64,000 bases of DNA from Ashinkailepas kermadecensis (lineage: Eukaryota; Arthropoda; Thecostraca; Neolepadidae). Positions 20,752-32,336 of this stretch are shown here, piece after piece. Positions within the stretch are counted from its first letter, which is position 1; each line of letters begins with the position of its first letter. Position numbers and translations under genes: made by a program. The notes below the pieces were generated by a model. It did no database searches and was not told the DNA's origin. It worked only from the letters and a program-made list of their open reading frames with translations. Location: contig JAOTOM010004339.1 of the NCBI GenBank assembly GCA_034440615.1, positions 186,001 through 250,000 of the forward strand. Direction: 5' to 3'.

Positions 20752-23290
20752 GCAGGCGACACACATAAACCTCGTAACGTCTGCTTCGCAGTGAGGATGA
20801 AGCCCAGTCACCAATACAGGCTTCACAGTTTTCAGCTTATGGTTTGCTGAGGAGTCCCAGCTTGCCTGCTACTTCCTGAGAATAAATCCCTTCACATCCG
20901 AGTAAAAGTCCCTCGCAGGAAGAGGCAGCGAACGAGTGCACGGCGCCCGTGCACCGCATTTCGCCGCAGCATCAGTGGCCTCGTTTCCACAAATGTCTAC
21001 ATGGCTCGGAATCCAACATAGGATAACCGTTTTTCCAGCGCAGATCAGAGACGTAAGCCTACATAAAATATTTTGTACAAGTGGGTTCTAAGGATAAAAC
21101 GCACTTAGAGTTGTAAGACTACTGAGTGAGTCGGTGTAGATTATATGCAGCATGTCATCACATGTTTCAATAAAACTCAGTGGCTTGTCTATGGCAACCA
21201 GCTCGGATGTATACACAGATGAGTGTGCCGGCAAATAGAACGTCCTGACAGTTGTACCAATCACAAACGCACACCAAACAACACACTCTTTCTTGGACCC
21301 GTCTGTGTAGGTGTCTGTAAAATGACGGTAGGAAGACATCAACTCCAGCGCCCGAAGTCCCTAAGTCTAAATTCCTCGGGAACCACTTCGCACTTTTTGA
21401 GACTGGACAGCGATACGTACATCGATCCGATGCACTTTTCATCGCGCAATCTTATGCCGCTGTCCTCCAACAGAGCATGCATCCAAGCACAGAAAGGAGC
21501 AGAGCTAACAGGCCGCCTTCTTCTGAACAAAGCTAATGTGCTTCGCGAAAGCACTGAACGGTATGTTGGATGATTTGGGAACTGATGCAGCTTACAGGCA
21601 TAGCGCATGCCGAGCAATTCCAGACGCATAGAGAGGCATGGTTCGTTGGCCTCCACCAACAGACTGGCAATCGGTGAGGTGCGAATTGTACCAGTGATAA
21701 TGCGGAGTGTTGTGTGATGTACCGTGTCCAGTGTTCGCTTTGTGGTCGAAGCTGCGCCGTCGAATACAAAACATGCATAGTCCAGTCTGGACCGAATCAG
21801 GGAGCGATCAGTTGCATCAGGGTTGATCTATCGGCACCATATGATGTTCGTGCAACCACCTTCGTGATATTCATGGACTTAAAGCACCATCTCTAAGCAT
21901 TTTAAAATGATGACTATATGTTAGTCGGCTGTCGAGAAGAACGCTGATAAATTTGACCACCTTCTCTGTTGGGATCTCCGAGCCATACAACCTAATCTTC
22001 ATGTCCGAGTAGTTTCCACGCCAGCAAAAATGCATGGCGATCGTATTTGCTGTGGAGAAGCGGAAGCCGTTCAGCTTCGTCCAGCGTTGGAGCCTGGCGA
22101 CAGCGAGCTGCAATTGTCTTTGCATTATTGGTGGTGAGGTGCTCGACGTCCAGATCGTGATGTCGTCGACGAACAATGAGCGGGATATTGACGGAGACAG
22201 AACAGAGCCGATATCGTTAATCATAATGGCGAAAAGGGCCAGATCGTGAAGTCGTCGACGAGCAATGAGCGGGATATTGACGGAGACAGAACAGAGCCGA
22301 TATCGTAAATCGTAACGGCGAAAAGGGCCACACTGAGTACACTGCCCTGGGGAATGCCGTTGACCTGTTGGACCCATCGCGACAGTCGATCACCAACACG
22401 GACTCGAATGGGCACTAAATTACCAAACCTGGTCGATGCGCCCTAAAACTCAAATAACCAACCACGGACTCGAAACCGACGGTTTGTCAAAAAGTTGTCG
22501 AGAAAGACAGCCACGAAGCCACGCAGGCCATACTCGTGTAACTTCATAAGAATGCCATGTCGCCATGTGGTGTCCAAAGCGCTCTCTATGTCAAGGAACA
22601 TAGCCCCAACATAACGGTGCTGTGCGAAAGCTGCCCGAATTCGGTGTCTATTGTTACGAGGTGATCAGTGGTAATTCGTTTTTTTCTAAAACCACACTGA
22701 GCATTTTATAAAATGCTTCTGTCCTCCAAATACCAACACAGTCGAACATTCGCCATTCGTTCCATCAGCTTGCATATCGATGAATTTAAAGATATGGGGC
22801 GATAATGCAGTGGCTCGAGCCCACTCTTCCCCGGCTTCAAAACAGATATGATGGTGGCTGCGCGCCAACCCTCGGGAAACTCGCCATTCTCCCACAGATA
22901 ATTAAAAGTAGTTGCAGAATATCTCGTGCGCATGGTGGAAGATGTTGGAGCATTTGATTGTACACTAAATCTGGGCCTTCGCGGACTCAGGGAGCGAATT
23001 GCTGAGGACAGCTCGGCGGAAGTAAATCACTGATCACAGGTAAACTGTTCTGAGATCGTGGCCAATGTTGCCGCCCTTGCTGCGTTCTGCGATGGCACGC
23101 CCAATTTCGCTAGCCGCTTCCGAAGGGTGCATGATAGTCTCTCCACGTATCTGTAGAACCGGTAGTGGAGCTGAGCAGTGGCGCCCGGATATTCTATTAA
23201 TGCGAGACCAGACATCTGTTAGGGGAGTGGAGCGGTTCAGTTGGGCAACGTGATTCGTCCAGGGCGCTCGCTTGGCGTCCTGTACGATGC
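20752..23290 (-). mobile_element. LINE-B: truncated copy of the LINE-A family
   Basis: Minus-strand copy of ORF2 from about the start of the reverse transcriptase to the RNase H. Visible blocks are YRPISL-type residues near 22800, GSVLSPSISRSLFVDD (about 22155-22205, catalytic FVDD), HLR-type connection residues, YTDGSKKE near 21290, TSELVAI near 21200 and NEATDAAAKC near 20970. It stops at about 20752, exactly where LINE-A's 5' end appears, and its 3' end probably continues at 14117-14385. Many stops. It contains an 88-bp internal tandem duplication covering the FVDD motif and a LINE-tail insertion at 22409-22462. The 5' part, including the endonuclease, is absent. Confidence 0.8.
22409..22462 (+). 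mobile_element. LINE-tail mini-insertion (54 bp) with TSD
   Basis: Consists only of the LINE 3' hairpin and tail (CTGGTCGATGCGCCCTAAAA then CTCAAATAACCAA). It is flanked by the exact 12-bp duplication CACGGACTCGAA at 22397-22408 and 22463-22474. Confidence 0.85.
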
Positions 23291-23327
23291 GCCGTGCATG
23301 AGCTATGGATGTTTCTAAACATTATTA

Positions 23328-23405
23328 GCAGGGGTGTCGATTTTTTAAAAACATTGGGGGAGGCCGAAGTGTCAACGTACTTTTGTCAAAAATCGACACC
23401 CCTGC
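23328..23405. repeat. 78-bp inverted repeat with perfect 18-bp arms
   Basis: GCAGGGGTGTCGATTTTT at 23328-23345 and its exact reverse complement at 23388-23405, separated by 42 bp. It lies between truncated LINE-B and the GC-rich degenerate array. Confidence 0.9.
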
Positions 23406-23419
23406 CCTGGCTTCATTTG

Positions 23420-23805
23420 TTGGGTGATCACAATGAGACTTTTGAAGCCCCGGTGCGACTTTTGAAGCCCCTGGCGTGATTTTCAGGGACCTGGGCGATA
23501 ATTCTTGGTACCCCTGGGCTCAGCGTGACTTTCAGGGGCCCGGCCCGACCGTTTGTGGCCTCCGTCGTGATATTCTTGAACCACAGCACGACTCTTTTGA
23601 GCACCCAGCGTGACTTGCAGGGGTCCAGGTGGGAACTTTTGAGGCCCAGCGTCCTTTTCAGAAGCACCTGCGCGACTTTTTGACCCACAATGTGATTTTT
23701 CGGGGCCCCGGTGCGATTCTTGGGGGGCCCAAATGGGATTTTTATGGAGACTGGCGCAATTTTTTTCCGGAGCTCGACGCGATTCTTCGGGGCCACAACC
23801 TGTCA
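23420..23805. repeat. Degenerate GC-rich array (minus orientation of the 33.6-kb array type)
   Basis: Irregular repeats of roughly 25-35 bp built on 'CGACTTTT-GGGGCCC' (for example GTGCGACTTTTGAAGCCCC). This is the reverse complement of the GGGCCCC-AAAAATCGCGC motif that fills 33590-36270. Overlapping open frames here are by-products. Confidence 0.75.
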
Positions 23806-25960
23806 GGGGGGAAACTGCCTACAATGCCCCCTCCCCATTCGGCACGCCACTGTGCCATGCAATTCTGCAACATAAGCATCCAGGAATAGCTCATCTGTTT
23901 CATCACTCACACGTGATTTCAACTCCCAAGTTCTCCAAATAGTTTGAGGAAAGTCAAACATCTTCTACATGGATAGGCAAGGATGGACTATTAGGCAACA
24001 GGTAACCATGGAATACATATCATAGTCCTTTTGCGCATATATACTTTCTTCCGCAAGCTGCTTTGGAGATGGATGCGCTCCTGAAGTTTGGTCAGGGTTG
24101 GAGTTGGAGGTGGATGGAGCAGCATTGTGAAGGACATTACATATGGTTCAAAGGACTTCTTTCTGCTTACATTAACAGTGGAGGTAATGAAGTAACACTT
24201 CCATTAATTGACTTCTATGGTGTCCTGAGCGAGCCGTAGAATCGAGATGGATTATTGTGATATACGTTATAGAAGTAAGGTTATGATGTAGCTTTTAAAC
24301 TGCAGTGGGAATGGTATGGATTCACTCCTTAGTGAATCCATACCATAACCTAATAACCATAACCATATAACCTAATCTAGCGTACCCTAACCTCCCTTTG
24401 GAGAAAAAAAAAATTAAATTATAACAATTTTAAGCAATATATTTTCCGAATATTTTCTAAATAAAAAACCGAACCCAACCTAACCTAACCTAACGTCAGC
24501 TGCCTTTTTAAGGAAAGACATCCGATTTCATTTTTGAAAATATATCCAACTTAAAAACCTAAACTAGCCTAATCTATCCAAACCGGTAATATTGTGCTTT
24601 AAGGTGTTAACAAAACAAGTTTTTACACACATTTGCCTCCATACAGCAGACAAATGGGTTAGGTTTCGTTAAGTTCAGGTTTTTCAAGTTGGAAAACCTT
24701 TCACAAATTTTCCCAAAAAAAAGTTTCTCCAAATTGTGAAAATTATTTCGTAAATTTGCAATTTAAGGTGGTTTCTTTAAATTTTTATTCAGAATACCAT
24801 GTTTATGAAGGTGACTAAGACGATGGGACCACATAATTTATGTGCAAATGCACTCTTTTCATGTTGTGAGCAAAATAATGCAAAAAAAGGGCTTTGAGTT
24901 AGGTAACATAGCTTACGAAAAATGTTTTTAAAAATGGAACAAAACAAAACGTAACCTAACCTAACCTACCTTTTGAGAGAAAAAAATAATAAATAAGAAA
25001 AATGTCGAAATTTTTGGGAACCGTTTCGGTATTATTGTGCTTTAAGGTGGTAACATGAAAAGTTTTATGGGCGCTGTATGACCAACGCAGTCAATGCGGC
25101 CATAAGCTCAAATAACCAACCAACCAACCAACCAAGAAAAGTTTTTACACGCATTTTCCTCCACATAGCAAACAAATTTGTTAGGTTTGGTTAGGTTAGG
25201 TTAGTTTAGGTTTCTAAGTTGGACAATTTGTCAGTTTTTTAAAATTGCATTTGCACATAAAATAAGTGGTCTCATGATCTTAGTCACCTTCATGAAAATG
25301 GTATTCTGAAGAAAAATTCCATAGATCAAAAATCACTTTCAACTGCAAATTTACCAATATTTTATTATTCAAGAGCAACTTATGTTGGGTTAGGTTAGGT
25401 TGGGTTAAGTGTTTAAATTTTATAAATTTTCAGAAAATAAACGTTTTCTACTTTAATCTTTTTTGATTTTTTTTTATCCCAAGGGAGGTGAGGTTAGGTT
25501 AGGTTAGGTTATTTGACTTCGTCAGATGGCACGCCTTTTCCTCAGATTGGACGGTTTTGAACATGGCACCTTCTTCCCTGATATGATTATTATAGAGCAA
25601 AATAAGTGAACGTAAGATCATGTTGATAGATAGATAATTGTTCAGAGATTATGCAATGGTCCTAAGTATGTCATGGAAGTACGTTTGAGATCACAAACAC
25701 GACTTGCAATCGGCCCAGAAAATATTCGTCAGATTGGACACAGTAAATTAATTTTATTCCTCAGATTGCACGCATTTCGTCAGATTGGACGGCCAACGCC
25801 GTAAATTAATTTTAGCCGTCCAATCTGACGAACGATGAAATTTTATCTCACTGTTGAAGGATTTCCGTCATGAAACAAGGCTTCAAATTGGACGGTGAGG
25901 TAAGGTCCCGTTTAATTTGATGGCGTCCAGAATGACCACTGGCCAGTTTGCATGCATTGA
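23806..25960. repeat. TTAGG/CCTAA-associated dispersed repeats
   Basis: No gene. Short telomere-type tracts occur at about 24477-24495 (AACCTAACCTAACCTAAC), 24955-24975, 25188-25205, 25385-25400 and 25490-25512. A module with ATGCACTCTTTTCATGTTGTG and GAGCAAAATAATGCA (24840-24900) lies beside them and recurs at 44450-44520 and 58080-58140. A perfect 16-bp-arm hairpin lies at 24311-24346. The motif TCAGATTGGACGG recurs at about 25540-25900 in both orientations. Confidence 0.7.
25067..25135 (+). mobile_element. LINE-tail mini-insertion (69 bp) with TSD
   Basis: Carries GGGCGCTGTATGACC, GCGGCCATAAGCTCAAATAA and (CCAA)n. It is flanked by the exact 10-bp duplication GAAAAGTTTT at 25057-25066 and 25136-25145. 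Confidence 0.9.
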
Positions 25961-27500
25961 GGAGTTTTAAAGTTACAAATTTTAAAGACGTAAAGAAATG
26001 TGCAAAGAATGCTTCTCTGTTGGATGTATGATGTGCATTATAACAAGTAGTGGGCTGCGTCTTCGTTACGATGGCCACAGTGGCAGCGATACAAATTTGA
26101 TTTGTGTATAAGGCAGGCGTGTGCATTTAGCTGTGGTCTTCCGAATCTTGATTTGTGTTGGGGTACTTCCAACGCCGACTGGATATGTGTGCAAAACGAT
26201 GCATATCTGAGTGAAGTGCTGCGTATTTAAGTTACCGTTGCATGTGCATGCACTTGGGTCTCACATGAGTGAGAAAGTGTAATTTCGTGCAGGTAATATG
26301 CTACGAATGGTGGGGTACAAATGCACTCTTTTCATGTTCTGATAAGGGAGATGTGAATGGCAAAGAGAGGAGAGGTGAGTTTTGGAGAGCCATGCGGCAA
26401 CAGCACTGGCAGCACTCCATGTTGGGTCGCTAGACATGCTAGTTCTAGAGATAAAAAAAATGTCGCAGTTGCACATTCGAACCCGGCGGCCTCTGCGGCG
26501 CGACAGCGTCCCCGGCGGGACAGAGACGTGGGCGGCACATCAGCGTCAATGTATGTCGGCGGGCGGGCATCTAGCAAATTCCTCATAAACTCTCAGAAGT
26601 GTATTGAGGTAAGAGCACATACATTCTTACGAGGTAAGAATCAAGACCCAGCAACGATGGGCGAGAGTCCCATTACCATATTCACACAATCGACGAACCG
26701 GTCGCTTTGGGAAATCAGTCGAAATGGAGGGGAGGGGGAAGTAAAAGCACGTACATTCTTACGAGGTAAGAATCAAGGCCCAGCAACGATGTGTGAGAGT
26801 CCCATTATTATATGCACACAATCTACGACCCGGTCACTTCGGAAAATCAGACGAAGGGGAGGTGAGGGGAAGAGTGCTATGTGCCGGAGGTGCCAGAACA
26901 ATGGTGCTAGCACCATTGTTCTGGACAACTCGCTGCACCCGCTGTGCGCGGCTCACGTCGAAATAGCGTGAGGCATCGCATTTTGGAATGCATTGCCCTT
27001 ATAGCCGCAGAGACAGGCGCCCAAACATCCCGCTCCATGGACACCGATTCTTGGCCATAATCATCAGGCATTATGAGTGATAACACAGGAAGTAGTTAGC
27101 GAAGGGAGCCTGGTGTTCTGTATGCTAATCACAAGCCGCACATTGTTTTTTTCGGACAGGTCATACAGAAAACTCGTCGGACACGCGACGGGCCATGGTG
27201 GCAGCACGATAGAAAGGTTGCCTCATACGGAAACTGGAAAACTTGAAGAAAATGCATTTTTCGAAGTTTACCAGTTTTCCAGGTGTGGTCGGATCCCACA
27301 AAATAAAAATTCGGTGGGATCCGGACCGGGACGTAGGCTCGTAGGTGCTGGCAGGCTCCTATACGACATGACTCGAACTTGGGCTCCTACTAGACACGAC
27401 TCGAAGGATGGCGCCAGGGGTCCGTACGTAATGGTTTACGGAATCGCCATGGTGAAGATATAAAGGCTAACAACGCTGTTTATGACCACCGATGGTGTAA
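25961..27500. other. Non-coding stretch with a tandem duplication and a palindrome
   Basis: A 130-bp direct duplication (ACATTCTTACGAGGTAAGAA at about 26620 and 26750) and a perfect 32-bp palindrome (26893-26924) are visible. An open frame at 26357-26971 spans both duplicates and shows no family resemblance, so I do not call it a gene. Confidence 0.5.
26893..26924. repeat. Perfect 32-bp palindrome
   Basis: CCAGAACAATGGTGCT is followed directly by its exact reverse complement with no spacer. Confidence 0.98.
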
Positions 27501-27519
27501 TCGGTCCTGAGAACACATT

Positions 27520-27612
27520 CTAGCCCTTACGAACGCCTACGGGCTCTTATGTACGTCTATGGGCATTTACGAAGGTCCACTGGCCCTTACGAACATTTAC
27601 TTGTCCTTGCGA
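27520..27612. repeat. Left flank: about 22-bp repeat units
   Basis: Units like CCCTTACGAACGCCTACGGG repeat about four times. The same unit in the same orientation fills 31244-31490 on the other side of the foldback element, suggesting the element landed inside this array. Confidence 0.65.
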
Positions 27613-30600
27613 TGTCCATGATGTCAGCAACGCATTCGCATTCGCATTCAGCATCCTGTTCGCATACTCTCCGATTTCGTGAATGTTTCGGGATATCATC
27701 TTTGTCGCTTGCAAAAGTAAAGCAAACAACAATTATTCAGTAGGACTAGCAGTTCGATCTCCAGAGGTCAAGAAAGGTCATTCGGGTCAAAAAACTGGGT
27801 AGCGCATTAAGTTCAGTGTTTCACTTAGTGGAATGATTCCAACGCCTAGATGTCCGTCGTGCATCAAAGATGCAGCACATCGAATTACGTGACCTCAAAT
27901 GTCACAGTTTGACCTCAGGTCACCAAAGTTGTTTCTACTCATGCACTATATCAATTTACGGGGTACCGAATAAAATCATGGTGACACATCTGACATACCT
28001 GATTTTCACAGGTGATAGTCTGCATAGCACGTACATAGAGCACATCGATCAAAATGACCCATTATGGTCACGGATTCATCACCGTTCGCCAAAAAGTCCC
28101 AAAAGTAGCAAATATACCAAAATCTTGTGTACCAGATTAATTCCGAAAATGTTTACTTGGCACGACGAAATAACACCCAGACATTGGTTACGGCTCATGT
28201 ATGCAGCAAATTGAAGCGTCTGACCTCCAATCTCATAGTTTGACCTATGCTCACAAAATATTGTTTTGACCTTGTTCTATTGCCATCTACGGGTTACCGA
28301 ATAATACTTTCCTAAATACATTCATGGGATGGATATTACCTCCAAATAATCTCCCATCTGACAAGAAAGCAGCACATTCAAGCATGTCACCTTTAAGGTC
28401 ACCATTTGATATCAGGTCAACGAAGACTTTAACATTACACCCTATGGGAAAATCACGGGGTACCGAATAACATTTTTTTGAATACATATATCGGATGGAT
28501 ATTAGCGTCGAATAATCGCCCACCGAGTAAGGAAACAGCATACCCGCGCATGCGACCTGCAAGGTCAGCGTATGACCTCAGATCACGTTTGATGAAATTC
28601 AGAAAATGAAAGTGGTCCACTGAGGTACCACATGTGGTGGCCAAATGAGGCATTGAATGTAGATTATCTCAACACTGATGCATGCACTATCAATACAAGA
28701 AGCAGCACACCGCGTGACCTGACCTCTATCGATGTCGCATTTCATCCGATAGCACTAGCATCCCATTCAGCAACGCGTTCAGAAACGCATTCACCAATAT
28801 CCTCCGATTCTTCTGAAAATTTGACACAACCTTCGCAGGCATCACCAAACGATTTCTTGCTAAGACGTACCATTTCGCCTTCAGAGGCTAAGAGGTCAGC
28901 GAGGTCAAATCTCGGGTACCGCATAACTTGCCGGATAATTCACTTATTGGAATGATTGAAACGCGATTGTGCCACCGTTATCATGGGGACATGCAGCACA
29001 CCAAGTCAACTGCCCATTCGAGGTCACCATTCGACCTCAGGTCAACGAAGACTTTAGCATTACACCCTACGGGAAATCCACGGGGTACCGAATAACATTT
29101 TCCTGAATTCATTTATAGGATGGATATTACCGTCGAATAATCGCACACCGAGCAAGGAAGCAGCTCATCCGAACATGTGACCTTCAACGCCAGCGTTTGA
29201 CCTCAGGTCAGGTTTGATGAAAGTCAGAAAATAAAGTGGTCCACTTGGGTACCGTATGTGGGCCAAGCGAAGCATTTAATTTAGACTATCTCAACACTGA
29301 TGCATGCACTATCAATACAAGAAGCAGCACACTGCGTGACCATACCTCTGTCGATGACGCATTTCATCAGGTAGCACCAGCATCCCATACAGCAACGCAT
29401 TCAGAAACGCATTCACCAATATCCTCCGATTCGTCTGAAAATTTGACACCAACTTCGCTATGCATTTGACAATGCTTGTGCTACCAGGTGAAATGCGTCA
29501 TCGATAGAGGTAGGGTCACGCGGTGTGCTGCTTCTTGTATGGATAGTGCATGCATCAGTGTTGAGATAGTCTATATTCAATGTTTCGTTTGGCCCACATA
29601 CGGTACCTCAGTGGACCATTTTCATTTTTCTGAATTTCATCAAACTTGACCCGAGGTCCAACGCTGACCTTGCAGGTCACATGCTCGGATGTGCTGCTTC
29701 CTTGCTCGGTGGGCGATTATTCGACGCTAATATCCATCGGATAAATGTATTCCGGAAAATGTTAGTCGGTACTCAGTGATTTTCCCTTAGGGTGTAATGT
29801 AAAAGTCTTCGTTGACCTGAGGCCAAATGGTGAGCTCGAATGAGCAGTTGACTTGGTGTGCTGCTTGTCACCGTGATAGCGGTGGCACAAGCATTTGAAT
29901 AATTCCAATAAGTGAATTCTCCGGCAAGTTATGCGGTACCCGAGATTTGACCTCGATGACCTTTTCGCCTCTGAAGGAGAAATGGTTCGTCATAGCAAAA
30001 ATCGTTTGGTGATGCATGTACTGCGAAGGTTGTGTCAAATTTTCAGAAGAATCGGAGGATATTGGTGAATGCGTTTCTGAATGCGTTGCTGAATGTGATG
30101 CTAGTGCTACCTGATGAAATGCGTCATCGATAGAGATCAGGTCACGCGGTGTGCTGCTTCTTGTATTGATAGTGCATGCATCAGTGTTGACATAGTCTAC
30201 ATTCAATGTTTCGTTTGGCCCACATACGGCATCCCAGTGGATCACTTTCATTTTTCTGAATTTCATCAAACTTGACCTGAGGTCCAACGCTGACCTTGCA
30301 GGTCACATACCTGGATGTGCTGCTTCCTTGCTCGGTGGGCGGATATTCGACACCAATATCCATCCGATAAATGTATTCGGGGAAAATGTTATTCGGTACC
30401 CCGTGACTTTCCCATAAGGTGTAATGATAATATCTTCGTTGACCTGAGGTCAAATGGTGACCTTGAAGGTGGCATGCTTGGATGTGCTGCTTTCCTGTCC
30501 GATGGGAGATTATTTGGCGTTAATGTCCAGCCGATGAATGTATTTAGGAAGGTATTATTCGGTATCCCGTAGATGGCAATAGTGCAAGGTCAAAACAATA

Positions 30601-31243
30601 TTTTGTGAATATAGGTCAAACTATGAGATTGTAGGCGAGACGCTCAAATGTGCTGCATCCATGAGCCATACCCAATGTCTGGGTGTTATTTCGTGGTGCC
30701 AAGTAAAATTTTGTGGAAGTTATCGGGTACACAAGAATTTGGTATATTTGCTATTTTCGGGATTTTTGGCGAACATCGATGAATCCGTGACCATAACGGG
30801 TCATTTTGATGGATGTGCTCTATGTACGTACTATGTAGACTATCACTTGCAAACACAAGGCATATCCAATGTGTCATAATGATTTCATTCGGTATCCCGT
30901 AAATAGATAATAGTACATGAATAAAACAAACTTTGGTGACCTGAGGTTGAACTGTGACATTGAAGGTCACGTAATTCGATGTGCTGCTTCTTTGTTGGAC
31001 AGCGGACATCTAGGCGTTGGAATCATTCGGCTAAGTGAAGCACTTTGAATTTTATGCGGCACCCCGTTTTTGACCCCAAGGACCTTTCTTGACCTCTGGA
31101 GATCGAACTGCTCTTCCTACTGAATAATTGTTGCTTGCCTTACTTTTACAAGCGACAAAGATCATATCCTGAAAAAATGAACGAAATCGGAGAGTATGCG
31201 AATAGGATGCTGAATACGAATTACGTTGCTAATAACATGGACA
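27613..31243. mobile_element. Foldback-like near-palindromic element (3.6 kb)
   Basis: Two arms of about 1.8 kb are imperfect reverse complements around a centre near 29430. Examples of mirrored blocks are TCGCATTCAGCATCCTGTTC (27640) against AGGATGCTGAATACGAA (31204), ACGGATTCATCACCGTTCGCC (28070) against GGCGAACATCGATGAATCCG (30768), and ATGACGCATTTCATCAGGTA (29355) against GAAATGCGTCATCGATAGAG (29490). Termini read TGTCCATG and CATGGACA, with GTCCTTGCG on the left and GTCCTTACG on the right as a possible target duplication. Each arm contains two copies of a roughly 400-bp block (about 28570 and 29170 on the left). No transposase is seen, so it would be non-autonomous. Confidence 0.75.
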
Positions 31244-31490
31244 TGTCCTTACGGACGTCCGCGGGTCCCTTTGAAGTTCTGCGGGCGCTGACAGACGCCA
31301 ACAGGCTCTTACAGACGTCTAAGCGCCATTATGGACATTTCAATGCTCTTACGTTCGGCGCGAGTCCCTATGAACGCCTACGGACCATTGCAAACGTCTA
31401 CAGACCTTAACTAATGCTTATTATGGGCCACTATGAATGCATACGTACCCTTACGAACATTGCGGGCCCTTACGAGATTTTACGGTACGT
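31244..31490. repeat. Right flank: about 22-bp repeat units
   Basis: Degenerate units resembling CTTACGGACGTCCGCGGGTC and CCCTTACGAACATTGCGGG, same orientation as 27520-27612. Confidence 0.7.
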
Positions 31491-31559
31491 CGCATGCGTT
31501 TGCGTACCTCTTAGCGAATACTGAATCGAAGTCTTTTACAATGAATCTTCGACGTCCTA

Positions 31560-31870
31560 TATCCAGATGCATGTTTAGGCGGTTTGCATTCCTGGTTTAT
31601 AGCAGCGTCATGTTTGACCAAACATCGTTTGTTTACTTCAACGAATTCACTGCGTAACTCGTTACCACCTGAACTGCTGCGACTTCCCGTGCCGACCTTC
31701 GGTCGCCACCTGCGGCGACATCTCTCTGAGCGCCGCCCGAGACGGTCTGAATTGCTGCTCTCCCCACTGTATTTTATGACTTGTTACATTATATATTACC
31801 AGCTGCGAAACTGTTCTATGATATTGACCTTTTCTGTTCTACTGTTTTATCATATTAACGCGAGGTTGTA
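31560..31870 (+). pseudogene. Possible C-terminal scrap of a CR1-like LINE ORF
   Basis: One frame reads SLRNSLPPELLRLPVPTFG followed by RHLRRHL. This resembles the conserved C-terminal 'W/N-x-LP-x(7-12)-F-x(3)-L-x(2)-HL' ending of CR1/L2-type reverse transcriptase ORFs. There is no other preserved domain. Confidence 0.4.
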
Positions 31871-32154
31871 ATAGCCACGAGTTCATAGTGGATCAGCTTA
31901 ATACAAGTATGTATCTGTATCACTCTGGGCTAAGCGAAACGCATATAAACCATTGGAGCTGATATGTGGATGATTAGTGTGGCCACTTTTATTATGTGGC
32001 CACATCGGCCACTTGTCGATGTGGGGACAAGTGGCCGGTGTTTCTCCAGCATCTCTATAGTGGTTCGCCTAGTGCCCAGTTTGCTGTGGAGGTGGAGCGG
32101 GACGGAAAACTCTCCTTCTTTGAGGTGGAAGTGTCCAGATGTGGACAAGCTCTC

Positions 32155-32336
32155 GTTTGTTTATTGGGTGGTTCACGACGCGCTTTTCGCACATTCACGG
32201 CTAATGAATGTGCAACACCCACCTGTTTCGCAGGTGGGCCGCGGGATTGGGAAATGTCCCGAGCGGTGCAAGTGTCGAACCCGGGACCTTTGATACCCAG
32301 AGCCCAACACCTTAACCACTCAGCCATCCCCGCCCC
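32155..32336 (-). mobile_element. tRNA-derived SINE, family 2 (Leu/Ser-like head) with TSD
   Basis: Minus-strand insertion of 182 bp, exactly flanked by GTGGACAAGCTCTC at 32141-32154 and 32337-32350. The head, at the high-coordinate end, has an A-box ATGGCTGAGTGGTTAAGG and a B-box GGGTTCGACAC about 35 bp later, as in leucine/serine tRNAs but without a long variable arm. A non-tRNA body follows. The 3' end reads CACCCAATAAACAAAC, like the end of LINE-A (CCCCAATAAACAAAC). Confidence 0.85.

Noticed and set aside
26357..26971. 204-codon plus-strand frame as a gene
   Set aside because: It runs through a 130-bp tandem duplication and a palindrome, shows no family resemblance, and includes a tRNA-unrelated GC-rich start. 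Evidence insufficient.
32270..32336. tRNA-Leu or tRNA-Ser gene on the minus strand
   Set aside because: It lacks the long variable arm and acceptor pairing, and sits at the head of a 182-bp insertion with an exact TSD. A SINE explains it.
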